Assembly: GCF_010500915.1 (NCBI RefSeq)
Contig: NZ_JAAAWP010000012.1
Location: 22,834 to 86,833 of the forward strand
Reading direction: 5' to 3'
Length of the DNA stretch: 64,000 nt
Source of the DNA: Alteromonas hispanica
GTDB taxonomy: Bacteria > Pseudomonadota > Gammaproteobacteria > Enterobacterales > Alteromonadaceae
Shown here: positions 19,679 to 30,119 of the stretch, piece after piece
How positions within the stretch are numbered: the first letter of the stretch is position 1
How the letters are laid out: each line of letters opens with the position of its first letter
Notes under the pieces: model-generated
Told to the model about the DNA's origin: nothing
Databases searched by the model: none
What the model saw: the letters and a program-made list of their open reading frames with translations, nothing else
Program-made: the position numbers and the translations under genes

Positions 19679-19883
19679 GCGCGCCTTTTTCTTATCAAAT
19701 TCATGACGAGGAATATGGGGTAGTTATTCTCAAAATACAAGGCTGTCTGCACTTTATAGCGTTAGCACTGCTCTTGCCTCTGTGAGCATTTGTCGTGCAA
19801 ACGACATTGTTCACTATGGCAACATGTTAATTTAGTGTAAATTGAGATGCCGTTTTAACTTAATCACGATAGAGCGTAACACC

Positions 19884-20216
19884 ATGAGCAATGAAATACC
19901 CACCGAGCAGCGTTTTAAATCGTTTGATGAATTTTATCCGTTTTATCTTGCGGAACATAGAGATGCAACGTGCAGAACCCTCCACTTTATTGGTTCTTGG
20001 TTGGTGCTTGCCATTATTGCGATAGCCGTATTTAGTAATGCATTTATTTATCTTTGGTTAATTCCGCTTGTAGGCTATGGATTTGCTTGGGTAGGACATT
20101 TTTTCTTTGAGAAAAACAAACCCGCAACCTTCCAATATCCCCTTTACAGTTTTATAGGCGACTGGGTGATGTTTAAAGACATTTTAGTAGGAAAGATAAG
20201 CCTTAAAAACAGATGA
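19884..20216 (+). CDS. Mpo1-like (DUF962) membrane protein
   Basis: 110 residues from the ATG at 19884; an ATG at 19842 would add 14 residues not typical of the family. The signature FYPFYLAEHRDATCRTLHFIGSW and GYGFAWVGHFFFEKNKPATFQYPLYSFIGDWVMF, with several conserved His residues around two or three membrane helices, defines DUF962. The yeast member Mpo1 is an Fe2+-dependent dioxygenase acting on 2-hydroxy fatty acids; the bacterial reaction is not established. It is a single gene with no partner nearby. Confidence 0.85.
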   Translation: MSNEIPTEQRFKSFDEFYPFYLAEHRDATCRTLHFIGSWLVLAIIAIAVFSNAFIYLWLIPLVGYGFAWVGHFFFEKNKPATFQYPLYSFIGDWVMFKDILVGKISLKNR

Positions 20217-20411
20217 GCTGCGTTGTTTATCACATCTCAATGTAACTTTGCCGCACACAGATGACACGAGTGAAAACAACAGGCTATGTTATGTGTAGAA
20301 GATAATGATACTTTGCTCAATGACGTATTTTGGCAAATTGGTGTGGTGTAACTGCCTCACTAATACGATATTTACGCCTTAAAATGCAGTAATAACAAAA
20401 AAGGATAATCT

Positions 20412-22523
20412 ATGTCTGCTCACCCTTCTGAGGCTCGCAAACGTTCAACAGCAGCATGCGCTGTAATGACCGCCTTATGCGTTAGCATAATGCCCACATT
20501 CGCAGCCGATAACCCATCTGTTGATGGCGCCGATGCGAGTCATAACACATTAACCTACAATGACACTTTTAATTTAGAGTTTGTCTCAAACCCGCAATTT
20601 ATCAACGATAATACGGTTATCTACAGCCGCCAAAGTTTAGACATTATGACTGACGGCAGGCAAGCCAGATTATGGCAAGTGGACATAAAGTCAGGAAAAC
20701 ATCGGCCATTTATTGCTCAAGATGAAAGCGTTTCTCAAGCAACGCTTTCCCCTAATCGCAACATTCTTGCGTACACGAAAGCTGTCGATGGCAGAACACA
20801 GCTGCATTTGTATTATCTCGATACTCAGCAGTCTGTTCGCCTTACTAATACCGACGAGGCCCCCGGGAATTTAACGTGGTCGCCTGACGGTGAAACGCTG
20901 GCCTTTAGCCTGTTTACTGAAGAGAAAAACACGCCAATATTCACCGCTATGCCATCAAAGCCTGAAGGGGCTAAGTGGGCTGAACAAGCAACGTACATTG
21001 ATACTACGCAATACCGCGGCGATGGCAGAGGCTACCTGCGTGAAGGATATAATCAAATATACGTGCTGCCTGTTGAAGGTGGTACGCCACGACAATTAAC
21101 TACAGGTAAATTCCCCAGTGGCGGCTCACTGTCGTTCTCAAAAGACGGCGATTGGATTTATTTCGCAACACCTAATCGAGAAGATTACGCGTTGCATCCA
21201 CTTTTTAGCGACATCTATAGAGTTAAGGTAACCACAGGTGAAACTGAGCAAGTAACCAGTATGGAAGGACCTGAAGGCTCTCCTTCCTTAAGCCCAGACG
21301 GTAAGTATCTCGCCTTTAGTCATGTCAATGATCGCAAGTTGTCATATCAAAATAGCGACTTAATGATTATGGAACTTAAAAGTGGCGATATCACGCGACT
21401 GACTGAGTCTTTGGATCGCGCTGTTGGAGACTTCGAATGGCGAAAAGATAGTCGCGGCCTTATTTTTTCTTATCTCGACGAAGGCCACAACAAGTTAGCT
21501 GCGGTAAATCTTAAAGGTGATGTTAGTCCGCTAGATGTGTCTATGGGTGGTCAGTCTCTTGGCAGACCTTACACCTCAGGCGCATTTGCAGTTAGTGATG
21601 AAGGGACCATTGTTTACACAAGCGCCGCAAGGAGTATGCCTGGCGACCTTACCTTATATCGCAAACGCGGTGATGATAAGGCATTGACCAATCTTAATGA
21701 GGACGCGCTTGGTCACAAAGATCTCGCTGAAGTGATTGATTTAAGCGTGGTTTCGAGTGTTGATGAAAGAGAAATTGACGCCTGGGTTGCACTACCTCCT
21801 GGCTTTGATAAGACCAAAAAGTACCCACTAATCTTAGAGATCCACGGCGGCCCTCATGCGGCTTATGGCCCGCATTTCGCCATGGAAATTCAATTGATGG
21901 CTGCTCAGGGGTACGTGGTGGTATGGTCTAATCCACGTGGAAGTAGCTCTTATGGCGAAGACTTTGGCAATTTAATACATCACAACTACCCTTCTGAAGA
22001 CTACAACGACCTTATGGATGTGGTAGATGCCGTTATTGATAAGGGTTACGTAGACACAGACAACCTATTTATTACTGGTGGTTCAGGCGGCGGTGTGCTT
22101 ACCGCTTGGTCTATTGGCAAAACAGATCGTTTCGCCGCTGCAGTGGTTGCAAAGCCTGTAATTAACTGGATGAGCTTTGCTTTAACCGCCGACGCATACC
22201 CGTTCTTTAGCCAATATTGGATGGCTGATATGCCCTGGAATATTGCAGATAAATTGTGGAAGCGCAGCCCTCTTTCCTTGGTGGGCAATGTGACTACGCC
22301 TACTATGTTGTTAACCGGAGAATCGGATTATCGCACTCCCATCAGCGAGTCTGAACAATATTATCAAGCATTAAAACTTCAAGGCGTCGATGCCGCCATG
22401 GTAAGAATACCCGGCGCATCTCATGGCATAGCCAGTCGGCCGTCTAGGCTAATACAAAAAGTCGGGAATATTCTTGCGTGGTTCGAGCGCTATAAAAGCG
22501 ACGCACAGCACGAGGATAAATAG
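20412..22523 (+). CDS. Exported S9-family serine peptidase (prolyl oligopeptidase superfamily)
   Basis: 703 residues; ATG after AAAAGGA. Residues 1-31 form a signal peptide ending in FAAD. A beta-propeller with WD40-like repeats (LTWSPDGETLAFS, SPSLSPDGKYLAFS) covers about 50-430. The hydrolase domain has HGGPHAAYG, nucleophile Ser558 in GGSGGG, Asp639 in GESDYRTP and His671 in GASHG, a complete triad. It matches the S9C dipeptidyl/acyl-aminoacyl peptidase group. It probably trims peptides in the periplasm, in keeping with a protein-degrading marine lifestyle. A strong terminator follows. Confidence 0.9.
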   Translation: MSAHPSEARKRSTAACAVMTALCVSIMPTFAADNPSVDGADASHNTLTYNDTFNLEFVSNPQFINDNTVIYSRQSLDIMTDGRQARLWQVDIKSGKHRPFIAQDESVSQATLSPNRNILAYTKAVDGRTQLHLYYLDTQQSVRLTNTDEAPGNLTWSPDGETLAFSLFTEEKNTPIFTAMPSKPEGAKWAEQATYIDTTQYRGDGRGYLREGYNQIYVLPVEGGTPRQLTTGKFPSGGSLSFSKDGDWIYFATPNREDYALHPLFSDIYRVKVTTGETEQVTSMEGPEGSPSLSPDGKYLAFSHVNDRKLSYQNSDLMIMELKSGDITRLTESLDRAVGDFEWRKDSRGLIFSYLDEGHNKLAAVNLKGDVSPLDVSMGGQSLGRPYTSGAFAVSDEGTIVYTSAARSMPGDLTLYRKRGDDKALTNLNEDALGHKDLAEVIDLSVVSSVDEREIDAWVALPPGFDKTKKYPLILEIHGGPHAAYGPHFAMEIQLMAAQGYVVVWSNPRGSSSYGEDFGNLIHHNYPSEDYNDLMDVVDAVIDKGYVDTDNLFITGGSGGGVLTAWSIGKTDRFAAAVVAKPVINWMSFALTADAYPFFSQYWMADMPWNIADKLWKRSPLSLVGNVTTPTMLLTGESDYRTPISESEQYYQALKLQGVDAAMVRIPGASHGIASRPSRLIQKVGNILAWFERYKSDAQHEDK

Positions 22524-22580
22524 TAACGCGAAACGCGAATTTAACGCTTCAAGCTTAAACCGCCGTTTCATAAAAAGACA

Positions 22581-22619
22581 AAAGCCGAGATAACATTGCG
22601 AGTTGTCTCGGCTTTTTTA
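22581..22619 (+). terminator. Terminator of the S9 peptidase gene
   Basis: A 14-base stem (AAAGCCGAGATAAC at 22581-22594, GTTGTCTCGGCTTT at 22602-22615, one G-U pair) with a 7-base loop, followed by a T-run on the plus strand. Confidence 0.88.
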
Positions 22620-22660
22620 TTGCTTCAATAAGCTGGCGGAGTTAGCTACTCATTGGTTTC

Positions 22661-22718
22661 TTAGTTACTTAGTTACTTAGCTACTTAGTTACTTACTTAG
22701 TTAGTGTTACTTAGTTAG
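22661..22718. repeat. Short tandem repeat of TTAGTTAC
   Basis: Four consecutive 8-base units (TTAGTTAC, TTAGTTAC, TTAGCTAC, TTAGTTAC at 22661-22692) followed by partial units (TTAC, TTAGTTAG and again TTACTTAGTTAG). The last copies reach into the stop codon and final codons of the minus-strand sugar dehydrogenase gene. Confidence 0.85.
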
Positions 22719-23837
22719 TTTGAGTACTTTACCGTTCGGCGCATCGGTTAAAAGGTAAATTGCACCTTTACTATCAACATCAACGTCTCTAATACGCGCG
22801 CCATTCTCGCGCAAGTATTCGTGTTGCTTAGCAGGCTTTCCGTTTTCTATTTCCACTCTGCGAAGATGGGTGAATTTAAGCGAGCCTACTAAAATGTCGC
22901 CTTGCCATTCTTTAAACATATCACCAATGTAAAAAGTCAGCCCGCTTGGTGCGATAGAAGGGTCCCAATAAAGCCAAGGTTGCTCCATGCCCTCCATATG
23001 GGTTTTATCACTGATAATTTCACCGCTGTAGTCAATGCCGTAGGTAATTTTTGGCCAACCGTAATTAGCGGCTTTCTTGATAACATTGATTTCATCGCCA
23101 CCTTTCGGCCCGTGCTCCATTGCCCAAACAGCACCGGTTTGCGGATGTACCGTTACCCCTTGAACATTTCGATGGCCATAACTAAATACTTCAGGAGCGT
23201 CGCCATCGATGAAGGGATTATCTCCAGGCACGCTTCCGTCACGATTTATGCGCACAATACTCCCAAAGTGATTGTTCGTATTTTGTGCCTCTTTCATGTA
23301 TTTGTAGCGATCGCCAAGAGTAATGTAAAGCGACTTATCAGCATCGAACACAAGTCGACAGCCAAAGTGAAACCCATTATCTATAACAGGTGAGGCACTA
23401 AAAATAACCTCAACGTTTTCAAGTTTATTATTAGCTAGCGTTGCTTTTGCCACACTACTGCTACTACCAGCTTGGCCATCGTCTGAGGGTTTGCTGTAGC
23501 AGAAGTACACAGTATTATTTTCGCTAAAGTCCGGATCAACAGTGATATCAAGCATTCCGCCCTGATTATTCGCAACCACCTCAGGCACATTTTCTAAACG
23601 TTCCGATAGCACGCCGTCTTTTGTCAAACGACGAATACCGCCAGCGCGTTCGGTCACTAACATGTCTCCACTTGGTAGAAAAACCATTCCCCAAGGATGC
23701 TCAAGGCCCTCCGCGAGAGTGGTTACTGTTATAGCGTCTGTTGTTGGTGAGTCGTTGTGGCTATTGGCGTTTACGCTTTGGCTTACCGCTAAACTTATAC
23801 TACATAGGCTTAGTAACCCAATTGCAGACTTTCTCAT
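22707..23837 (-). CDS. PQQ-dependent sugar dehydrogenase, soluble YliI type
   Basis: 376 residues from the ATG at 23837, which has GAGG five bases upstream; a longer frame to 23876 would place 13 odd residues before the signal peptide. The signal peptide covers about 1-25. The six-bladed propeller contains LEHPWGMVFLPSGDMLVTERAGGIR near the start, YFCYSKPSDD, and the highly conserved WAMEHGPKGGDEINVI and YGWP; these match the soluble aldose sugar dehydrogenase (YliI/Asd) and sorbosone-dehydrogenase family that binds PQQ in the periplasm. Whether PQQ is made or imported cannot be seen. The C-terminus lies at a short tandem repeat. Confidence 0.9.
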   Translation of the reverse strand: MRKSAIGLLSLCSISLAVSQSVNANSHNDSPTTDAITVTTLAEGLEHPWGMVFLPSGDMLVTERAGGIRRLTKDGVLSERLENVPEVVANNQGGMLDITVDPDFSENNTVYFCYSKPSDDGQAGSSSSVAKATLANNKLENVEVIFSASPVIDNGFHFGCRLVFDADKSLYITLGDRYKYMKEAQNTNNHFGSIVRINRDGSVPGDNPFIDGDAPEVFSYGHRNVQGVTVHPQTGAVWAMEHGPKGGDEINVIKKAANYGWPKITYGIDYSGEIISDKTHMEGMEQPWLYWDPSIAPSGLTFYIGDMFKEWQGDILVGSLKFTHLRRVEIENGKPAKQHEYLRENGARIRDVDVDSKGAIYLLTDAPNGKVLKLTK

Positions 23838-23961
23838 GTGTACCTCAATGCTTGTTGGGGCTCGTTCACGAGCCATAAACCTAACTTCTCACGTCCACCA
23901 AGTTCGTCTCTATGGCAGGCGCTTTAAAAGTCAGGTTTTGAAAGTTTGTTGGAACAGAGTA

Positions 23962-23997
23962 TACAAAAAAGGGTACAGCATAGCTGTACCCTTAGTT
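23962..23997 (-). terminator. Terminator downstream of dps
   Basis: A perfect 9-base stem GGGTACAGC / GCTGTACCC (23971-23979 and 23983-23991), loop of three bases, with a T-run after it on the minus strand. Confidence 0.82.
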
Positions 23998-24113
23998 TTA
24001 TTCGTCGCAGTTTATCTGGAAATACTCGCTTTTAACTAGTTTATGTATATTTCGCTACAAGCAAACCCGATATATAGTCTCATTAAAAGGCTAACAAACT
24101 TCTACTAATCGCT

Positions 24114-24587
24114 TTATTTTGGAAGCGTTGCGCGAAGCATCCACGCTGTTTTTTCATGCACACGCATTCGGTCACCAATGAGTGCAGCAGAAGACTCATC
24201 GTCGGCACCTTGGGCAAGCTTTAACGACTCTCGACAAGTTTTTACCACTTGCTCGTGACCGTGGGTTAGTAAACGCACCATTTCTGTAGCTTCAGGTACA
24301 CCATCAACTTCCTCAATAGCGCTAAGCTCTGCAAACGCTTTATAGGTTCCTGGAGCAGCAACGCCTAATGTACGAATTCGCTCTGCAATTTCATCAACCG
24401 CTTCTGCAAGTTCGGTGTAGTGCTCTTCAAACATTAAATGCAATTCCCGAAACTGGGGTCCTTCTACGTTCCAATGAAAGTTATGCGTTTGAAGATATAG
24501 GGTATAAGAGTCGGCTAACAGCTTTTTAAGGCCGTGTGCTACTTCGCTACGATCACTTTCTGAAATTCCAATGTCTATCTTGCTCAT
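24114..24587 (-). CDS. dps: Dps-family DNA-binding/ferritin-like protein
   Basis: 157 residues, four-helix ferritin fold. The signature [39 protein letters not shown] holds the His, Asp and Glu ligands of the inter-subunit ferroxidase site. Dps dodecamers oxidise Fe2+ with peroxide and protect DNA in stress and stationary phase. The N-terminal tail is short with few Lys or Arg, so DNA binding may be weak. ATG is preceded by AAGGAGC, a strong site. No OxyR site could be confirmed by eye. Confidence 0.93.
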   Translation of the reverse strand: MSKIDIGISESDRSEVAHGLKKLLADSYTLYLQTHNFHWNVEGPQFRELHLMFEEHYTELAEAVDEIAERIRTLGVAAPGTYKAFAELSAIEEVDGVPEATEMVRLLTHGHEQVVKTCRESLKLAQGADDESSAALIGDRMRVHEKTAWMLRATLPK

Positions 24588-24747
24588 GTTTCGCTCCTTA
24601 ACACTTTTGAAAAAGTCGTTAGCTATTTCGCTGACCGTATGAGTAAAGAATACGCTAAAGCTTAGTATAAATAACGCGTATTAAGTTGATTGTGATCATC
24701 TAATTTATAGATGACCTAAAACCTTTTTCAATGATAATGTGTCATCG

Positions 24748-25278
24748 CTAATGGTGACCGTGATGCTGCATACCTTTATTCTCTTCTTTTACTGGTAACA
24801 CCACATGCAGGTCTTTGAGAGAATCGAAGCTCAACGTAAGCTTCACTTCACTACCTGCTTGCAAACCGTTTTTAAGACCCATTAACATAATGTGATACCC
24901 ACCAGGCGCGAAAGCTATATGCCCGTTTGCCGCCACACTGACTCCTTTGTCTACGTGGCGCATACGCATAACGTCGCCCTGCATCTCTGTGGTGTGAATT
25001 TGCGCCTCATCTGCTACTTCTTCATCGACACTTACGCTGACAAAGCGAACTTCATTTTCAGACATATTGTGAAGAGTAAAATACATTGCGGCAGTTTTCG
25101 CCATTGGAAATGTAGCTCGGGCATAGCCGTCTTTTAATACAATCTGAGCGTTGTCTTCAACTGTTTCATCATGGCTATTGCCACCGTGTGCAAAAGCTGT
25201 CATGGAGACGAACGACATCATGCAAATCAACAAGGTTGAGCGTTGTAGAAAACACAGCGAAAAAGAAATAGGGGACAT
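24748..25278 (-). CDS. Periplasmic copper chaperone PCu(A)C
   Basis: 176 residues with a signal peptide ending at AFAHGG. The copper-binding set is seen in order: IHTTEMQGDVMRMRHV (His and Met ligands), then GGYHIMLMGL (His-x-Met), the standard PCu(A)C pattern. Both tails are His-rich (HGGNSHDE, and MQHHGHH at the end) and may add copper sites. The family delivers Cu(I) to the Cu-A centre of cytochrome oxidase. No sco or cox gene is adjacent, so the target oxidase lies elsewhere. Confidence 0.9.
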   Translation of the reverse strand: MSPISFSLCFLQRSTLLICMMSFVSMTAFAHGGNSHDETVEDNAQIVLKDGYARATFPMAKTAAMYFTLHNMSENEVRFVSVSVDEEVADEAQIHTTEMQGDVMRMRHVDKGVSVAANGHIAFAPGGYHIMLMGLKNGLQAGSEVKLTLSFDSLKDLHVVLPVKEENKGMQHHGHH

Positions 25279-25345
25279 TGAGATATTGCTCCGTTAAGGT
25301 TAACGGAACTAGTTTACGTAAGAATTACGTAATACAAAAGAAAAA

Positions 25346-25421
<76 letters not shown>

Positions 25422-25458
25422 ACACTTTTTAAAACTGCTGCCTAGACAGCGGATGCGT

Positions 25459-25486
25459 ATTCTAGCGATAAAAAGTTGACTGTCAA
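25459..25486 (-). promoter_or_regulatory. Promoter of tRNA-Thr
   Basis: On the minus strand TTGACA (25481-25486) and TAGAAT (25459-25464) are separated by 16 bases; this is a near-consensus sigma-70 promoter followed by a GC-rich stretch. The -35 box overlaps the stop codon of purK at 25483-25485. Confidence 0.75.
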
Positions 25487-26619
25487 CCTTTTAATCGCGT
25501 CGCTTCGGCAACTAATTTAGGAAAATATTCCAACGGCAGATATTGACCAAGTGCCATAAGCTTTTCACCAAGTTGCTGGTAGCTTTGTGTTGTCACATTA
25601 ATGTGCCCCATCTTGCGCTTTTCTCGTACCGACTTGCCATACCAATGCAGATGACTGCCATCAATACTGAGCAATTCGCGAGAAAAGCTGCTGCATCCAA
25701 TAATGTTGACCATGGCGCTAGGACCTAGTGGAGACGTGTCACCTAAAGGAAGCCCACATACTGCTCTGAGGTGGTTTTCGAACTGGCTGGTGACGGCCCC
25801 TGATTGACTCCAGTGACCTGAGTTATGAACTCGAGGAGCTAATTCGTTTACTAGCAGGGTATTGCTAACCTGAAACAACTCAACGGCTAACACGCCTACA
25901 TAATCCATACCCTCTGCCAGTTTGGTAAAAATTGTATGAGCTTGCTCTTGAAGCTCAGAATCTACATTAGTAGCAGGAGCCACAGATACATGAAGTTGGC
26001 CTTGGTGGTGCAGATTCTCCGCTAGCGGATAGGTGCGAATATCTCCTTTCGCATTGCGTACCCCAATAAGCGAAAGCTCTCTGTCGAAATTCACCATTTT
26101 TTCAACCACTAAAGGCACCGCTTCTAAGTCTAAACCTTGCAGTGATTTTTTCAGGTCGGGTAACTCTGATTCATCGCTGAGGCGCCATTGACCGTAGCCA
26201 TCATAGCCATCGCGACTTGCCTTTAAGATAAGCTTGTTACCTAGTGCATCCACGCAAGCATCTAGCTGGTCTAAGTGTGTAACCACTTGATGTTCACAAT
26301 TAGCTACGTCCATGGACTGCAGCAACTGCTTTTCACGCACTCTGTCAGCGCCAACTAAAATGCTTTGAATGTTCGGCATCAGTTTATTTGTTTGTGCCGC
26401 TACTTCTAGTAAACGCTCGGGCACATGCTCGAACTCAACCGTTAACGCATCGGCACCCTCTATGGCTTCATCAAGAGGAATATCTAACGGGGTTTTACTT
26501 ACCGGATGAACTACTGTATCGCTGTTTACGTCTACAGCCTGAACATCAATACCTAAAGGGCTACCCGCTAGGTACATCATTTGTGCTAGTTGACCTGCAC
26601 CGTAAACAACTACTCTCAT
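25483..26619 (-). CDS. purK: N5-carboxyaminoimidazole ribonucleotide synthase
   Basis: 378 residues, ATP-grasp fold. It uses ATP and bicarbonate to carboxylate AIR, step 6a of purine synthesis. Visible motifs are the N-terminal nucleotide loop [11 protein letters not shown], the ATP-binding [15 protein letters not shown], the ELSLIGVRN strand, and the metal-binding [27 protein letters not shown]. It overlaps purE by four bases (ATGA type), so it is translated from the same message. The tRNA-Thr promoter begins in its stop codon. Confidence 0.96.
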   Translation of the reverse strand: MRVVVYGAGQLAQMMYLAGSPLGIDVQAVDVNSDTVVHPVSKTPLDIPLDEAIEGADALTVEFEHVPERLLEVAAQTNKLMPNIQSILVGADRVREKQLLQSMDVANCEHQVVTHLDQLDACVDALGNKLILKASRDGYDGYGQWRLSDESELPDLKKSLQGLDLEAVPLVVEKMVNFDRELSLIGVRNAKGDIRTYPLAENLHHQGQLHVSVAPATNVDSELQEQAHTIFTKLAEGMDYVGVLAVELFQVSNTLLVNELAPRVHNSGHWSQSGAVTSQFENHLRAVCGLPLGDTSPLGPSAMVNIIGCSSFSRELLSIDGSHLHWYGKSVREKRKMGHINVTTQSYQQLGEKLMALGQYLPLEYFPKLVAEATRLKG

Positions 26620-27110
26620 TCATCTAACTCCAACGTATTACTTGACGCTAGCACTGTATCGCTCTGCGCTTGTCTAAATGCAATAATAGCATCGCGAACA
26701 CTCTCATCTTGAAGTGCAACAACCTGAGCCGCTAGCAGCCCCGCATTAGCAGCGCCCGCTTCACCTATAGCAAGTGTACCTACAGCCACGCCTTTAGGCA
26801 TTTGAACAATAGACAATAACGAATCTAAACCGCTTAAGGCTTTAGACTTTACTGGGCATCCGAACACGGGCAGATGCGTATGTGCCGCTATCATACCGGG
26901 TAAATGAGCAGCACCACCTGCACCTGCAATAATGGCACTAAAGCCTTCGTCTGCGGCACTTTCTGCGAACTCTACTAGTAGGTTGGGTGTTCTGTGGGCC
27001 GACACAACTTTGGCGTCAAACTCAACGTTGAAAGACTTCAGCATTTTTGCGGCCTGCTGCATGGTAGGCCAGTCTGAAGTAGAACCCATTACAATCGCGA
27101 CTTTCGCCAT
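26616..27110 (-). CDS. purE: N5-carboxyaminoimidazole ribonucleotide mutase
   Basis: 164 residues. It moves the carboxyl group of N5-CAIR to make CAIR, step 6b of purine synthesis. Typical parts are [20 protein letters not shown] (substrate loop with the catalytic His), [38 protein letters not shown] and [10 protein letters not shown]. The region after residue 100 matches class I PurE, which works with PurK, encoded next to it. ATG 27110 is the natural start. Confidence 0.97.
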   Translation of the reverse strand: MAKVAIVMGSTSDWPTMQQAAKMLKSFNVEFDAKVVSAHRTPNLLVEFAESAADEGFSAIIAGAGGAAHLPGMIAAHTHLPVFGCPVKSKALSGLDSLLSIVQMPKGVAVGTLAIGEAGAANAGLLAAQVVALQDESVRDAIIAFRQAQSDTVLASSNTLELDE

Positions 27111-27288
27111 CTAGTGATCCTCGGGTTAGGTAAAAGAGACATGATTTGAAAGCCCGCGATTGTAGCGCAACTTGCAATAAATTCCCACTTCAATTCCCTG
27201 GGGCATGTTGATCTTTGCTGTACATTTTTGCGGCTCACAGACGCTGCCCGAGGTCGACGTCATAAAAGCACCGTAGCAATAGAAAAAA

Positions 27289-30099
27289 TCAACTTTTAGC
27301 TAGTTGGTTAGCCACTGTATTGAAGAGCATTCGCTTGCGTATAGGCTTACTTAAATAGGCATCCATTCCTGCGTTGAGGCACGCCTGTCTATCTTCTTCA
27401 AACGCGTTAGCCGTTAGCGCGATAATGCGAACTTCATCCTTATTTTTGCCCTGTTTTCGAATAAGAGATGTGGCGGTTACCCCATCCATCACCGGCATTT
27501 GGCAATCCATAATAATCACATCAAATGCATATTTTTTTGCCGCTTCAAGAGCGTCCAGTCCATTTCTGGTTCTAATACAGCGAACGTTTGCACCTTTCAG
27601 CATATCCATGACTATTTCAGCATTGATATCATTGTCTTCAGCTAGCAGCACATGAATATTTTCCGGCAGCGTAGCAACCTCTGACATGGTTTTAACCGCA
27701 CTACTTTCTCCCTCTTTACAAGGTATGAAGAATGTAAAAGTAGAGCCTTCACTAAGCGCACTCTTTACTTGTATTTCTCCGCCCATAAGCTCGACAAGCC
27801 CTTTGCTGATTGCCAAGCCAAGCCCGGTTCCGCCGTAATAGCGTGTTGTAGAAGCGTCGGCCTGTTCAAACTTTTCAAAAATAGTATTCAGTTTGTCTTC
27901 TGAAATGCCGATTCCCGTATCGCTTATAGCAATAATTAGGTGGTTATCACGATATTCGGCACCAATGGTAATGGTCCCCTCATCGGTAAATTTTATGGCA
28001 TTGCTAAGTAAATTATTAACCACTTGGCTCACCTTGCCAGCATCGGTAATCAACGCACTTGGCACCGAAGAGTCAATATTAACATCCACTGCAATATCTT
28101 TTATATCGGCAGAATACAGATACAACTCACGGGCAGAGTGAAGTAGCTCATGTATCTGTGTGTCTCGATTATCGATCCCCATTTTTCCCGATTCTATTTT
28201 TGACCAGTCGAGGATACTGTCGAGAATAAGCAAGAGGTTAGTCGCTGAGCGAGAAATCGTTTTTGCTCTTGATGCGATATGCTCGGGCAGATTGTGTTCA
28301 AACATAAGTTCACAAGAGCCAATAATACCGTTCATTGGCGTTCGTATTTCGTGACTCATATTGGCCAGAAATTGCGTTTTCGCCGTGTTCGCCGCTTCCG
28401 CCGATTTAAGCGCGCTTTCTAAATGATGTGTTTTTTCCTCAATTCGCGCTTCAAGAGACTGATTCAGTTCGCCAAGTTCAACATTGAGTTGCTGTTCTTT
28501 TGCTCTGGTCTTGTCTAAATCGTCGAAGGCTTTTAATAACCTTTGCTCTAACTTTACAAACTCGGCATTAACCGAGGTAAGCTCTTGAATATGAAGCGCT
28601 TGATGAGGAATTTTGCTTTCCCTGTTAGTAGAGGGATCAAAATTAGCAATGTAGCGAATGAGTCGCCTTAACGGCATGCTTATCATTCTGGCAACCAAAA
28701 AGCCGGTTATTGTTCCAAGAAGAGATAGCAACAGCAGCAATAAAAGATCTTTAAGCAGATAGCTGCTCATAGAGCTAAGAAGGTACTCATGCTTGAAGTA
28801 ATAATTTACGGTCCAGTTGGCCTGAGCTATATCTCCTTTATAACGCAACCAGGTTTTGCCCTCAGGCCCATCCTGAATCTCATTACCGCATTCTGGTTCG
28901 CACGGATAGGTTGGTGCCTTACTGAGCGGTCGTAAATTTAGTGTCTCTGAAGCATAGACAACCTCACCTTTTTGATCTTCTATGAGCAAAGAGAAACCGT
29001 TTAAACTGAGTTCATCGAAAATTGAAAAACTTTTCAACGAAAGTGAGCCTTCAATGATACCTATTGGCTTACCATCTTCAGATTTGATAGGCGCAGACAT
29101 GGCAACAATCTGGTCGTTGCCGAAACCTCTTCCCTGGAAAACATTCGATAGATAAGGCTTCCCACTTTGCATGGCTTTGAAAAAGTAAGGTCTATAAGCA
29201 ACGTTTGGTAAAACACCAGCTCTGACGTTTTCAATTAGATTAGGTGGGTAGGTATGGGTAATGTTGCCACTGTCATCGGTAACCAGAAATGTAATAAAAT
29301 TTGGGTAAAGTGATGCTGCTATTGATAATTGCTTCGTCGCCCGAGCATCTAGCTGCTCGGCTCGCTTATCACCCGACAGAGTTTGTGCTGTAGATGATAT
29401 AACCCGCTGATGCTGACTAATAAAGTCTGATAACTGTTGCTGTAGTACGGCAACACGTTGTGCCATATATCCTTTGATTTGTCGCTCTTGTTGCTGCTGA
29501 AACAGGCTTACCGATAGGTAAATAACGGCCGTAGAAGCCACAAAGAAACAGCCAGCAAAAAAATAGCTTAATAAAAAATTTAGCTTAACCTTTTCAGGTT
29601 CATAAGATAGCTTTCGCCGTAACCCGTGAGTGGTGAGATAAGCAAAGTGGCCTGACACAAGCCCCAAAACGCCGCTTATCCAAGTCACTAAAACACCCGA
29701 TAAAAGCAAATTGAGGTTTTCAGTATCGTATAGAGCGTGTTCTAAAAATAATATTGGCACAAAAACAATGGACCAAAATCCACCGCCGATTTTAATTATC
29801 TGTCTTAGCGACTTTTGATACCCAAAGAAGCTTAAAACAATGGGTAACAGTGTAAGGCTTTCTTTTCCGACGATACTTCCGTCGCTGAACCAAATAGGCG
29901 CACTAATGACCAATGCCATGGGAATAGAAAGCAGGGGTGGGAAGCGCAGCGCTGCATAAACAGCAGCACCGCAGCCAAATACGGCAATACCTGCACTATC
30001 AAAAGGTGCAGGTATTGAATTAAGACCTGCACCTAATAAGCAAACAAGAAAAACGTTTAGCGCTAAAGACCAACTCAAATGAAAATCAGGTTTTCGCAA
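27289..30099 (-). CDS. Hybrid sensor histidine kinase with membrane and Cache-like sensor regions
   Basis: 936 residues. Residues 10-155 hold a multi-helix MASE1-like membrane sensor; a further helix (about 174-200) and another at 450-472 bracket an extracytoplasmic Cache-type domain (about 205-445, with [19 protein letters not shown]). HAMP-like and coiled-coil parts follow (473-565), then HisKA with His583 in [13 protein letters not shown], the ATPase domain (N, DTGIGI and [10 protein letters not shown] boxes) and a C-terminal receiver with Asp865 in [12 protein letters not shown]. It should sense a small ligand outside and phosphorelay inward; the partner is not in the window. Start TTG at 30099, with GGAGACG upstream. 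No DNA-binding regulator is adjacent. Confidence 0.9.
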   Translation of the reverse strand: MRKPDFHLSWSLALNVFLVCLLGAGLNSIPAPFDSAGIAVFGCGAAVYAALRFPPLLSIPMALVISAPIWFSDGSIVGKESLTLLPIVLSFFGYQKSLRQIIKIGGGFWSIVFVPILFLEHALYDTENLNLLLSGVLVTWISGVLGLVSGHFAYLTTHGLRRKLSYEPEKVKLNFLLSYFFAGCFFVASTAVIYLSVSLFQQQQERQIKGYMAQRVAVLQQQLSDFISQHQRVISSTAQTLSGDKRAEQLDARATKQLSIAASLYPNFITFLVTDDSGNITHTYPPNLIENVRAGVLPNVAYRPYFFKAMQSGKPYLSNVFQGRGFGNDQIVAMSAPIKSEDGKPIGIIEGSLSLKSFSIFDELSLNGFSLLIEDQKGEVVYASETLNLRPLSKAPTYPCEPECGNEIQDGPEGKTWLRYKGDIAQANWTVNYYFKHEYLLSSMSSYLLKDLLLLLLLSLLGTITGFLVARMISMPLRRLIRYIANFDPSTNRESKIPHQALHIQELTSVNAEFVKLEQRLLKAFDDLDKTRAKEQQLNVELGELNQSLEARIEEKTHHLESALKSAEAANTAKTQFLANMSHEIRTPMNGIIGSCELMFEHNLPEHIASRAKTISRSATNLLLILDSILDWSKIESGKMGIDNRDTQIHELLHSARELYLYSADIKDIAVDVNIDSSVPSALITDAGKVSQVVNNLLSNAIKFTDEGTITIGAEYRDNHLIIAISDTGIGISEDKLNTIFEKFEQADASTTRYYGGTGLGLAISKGLVELMGGEIQVKSALSEGSTFTFFIPCKEGESSAVKTMSEVATLPENIHVLLAEDNDINAEIVMDMLKGANVRCIRTRNGLDALEAAKKYAFDVIIMDCQMPVMDGVTATSLIRKQGKNKDEVRIIALTANAFEEDRQACLNAGMDAYLSKPIRKRMLFNTVANQLAKS

Positions 30100-30119
30100 G
30101 AAACGTCTCCATCGTCATA

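Noticed and set aside
20286..20312. Fur box before the S9 peptidase gene
   Set aside because: GATAATGATA resembles half of a Fur site but the second half does not match; too weak to call.
22661..22718. CRISPR-like repeat array
   Set aside because: Units of 8 bases in direct contact with no spacers; a short tandem repeat, not CRISPR.
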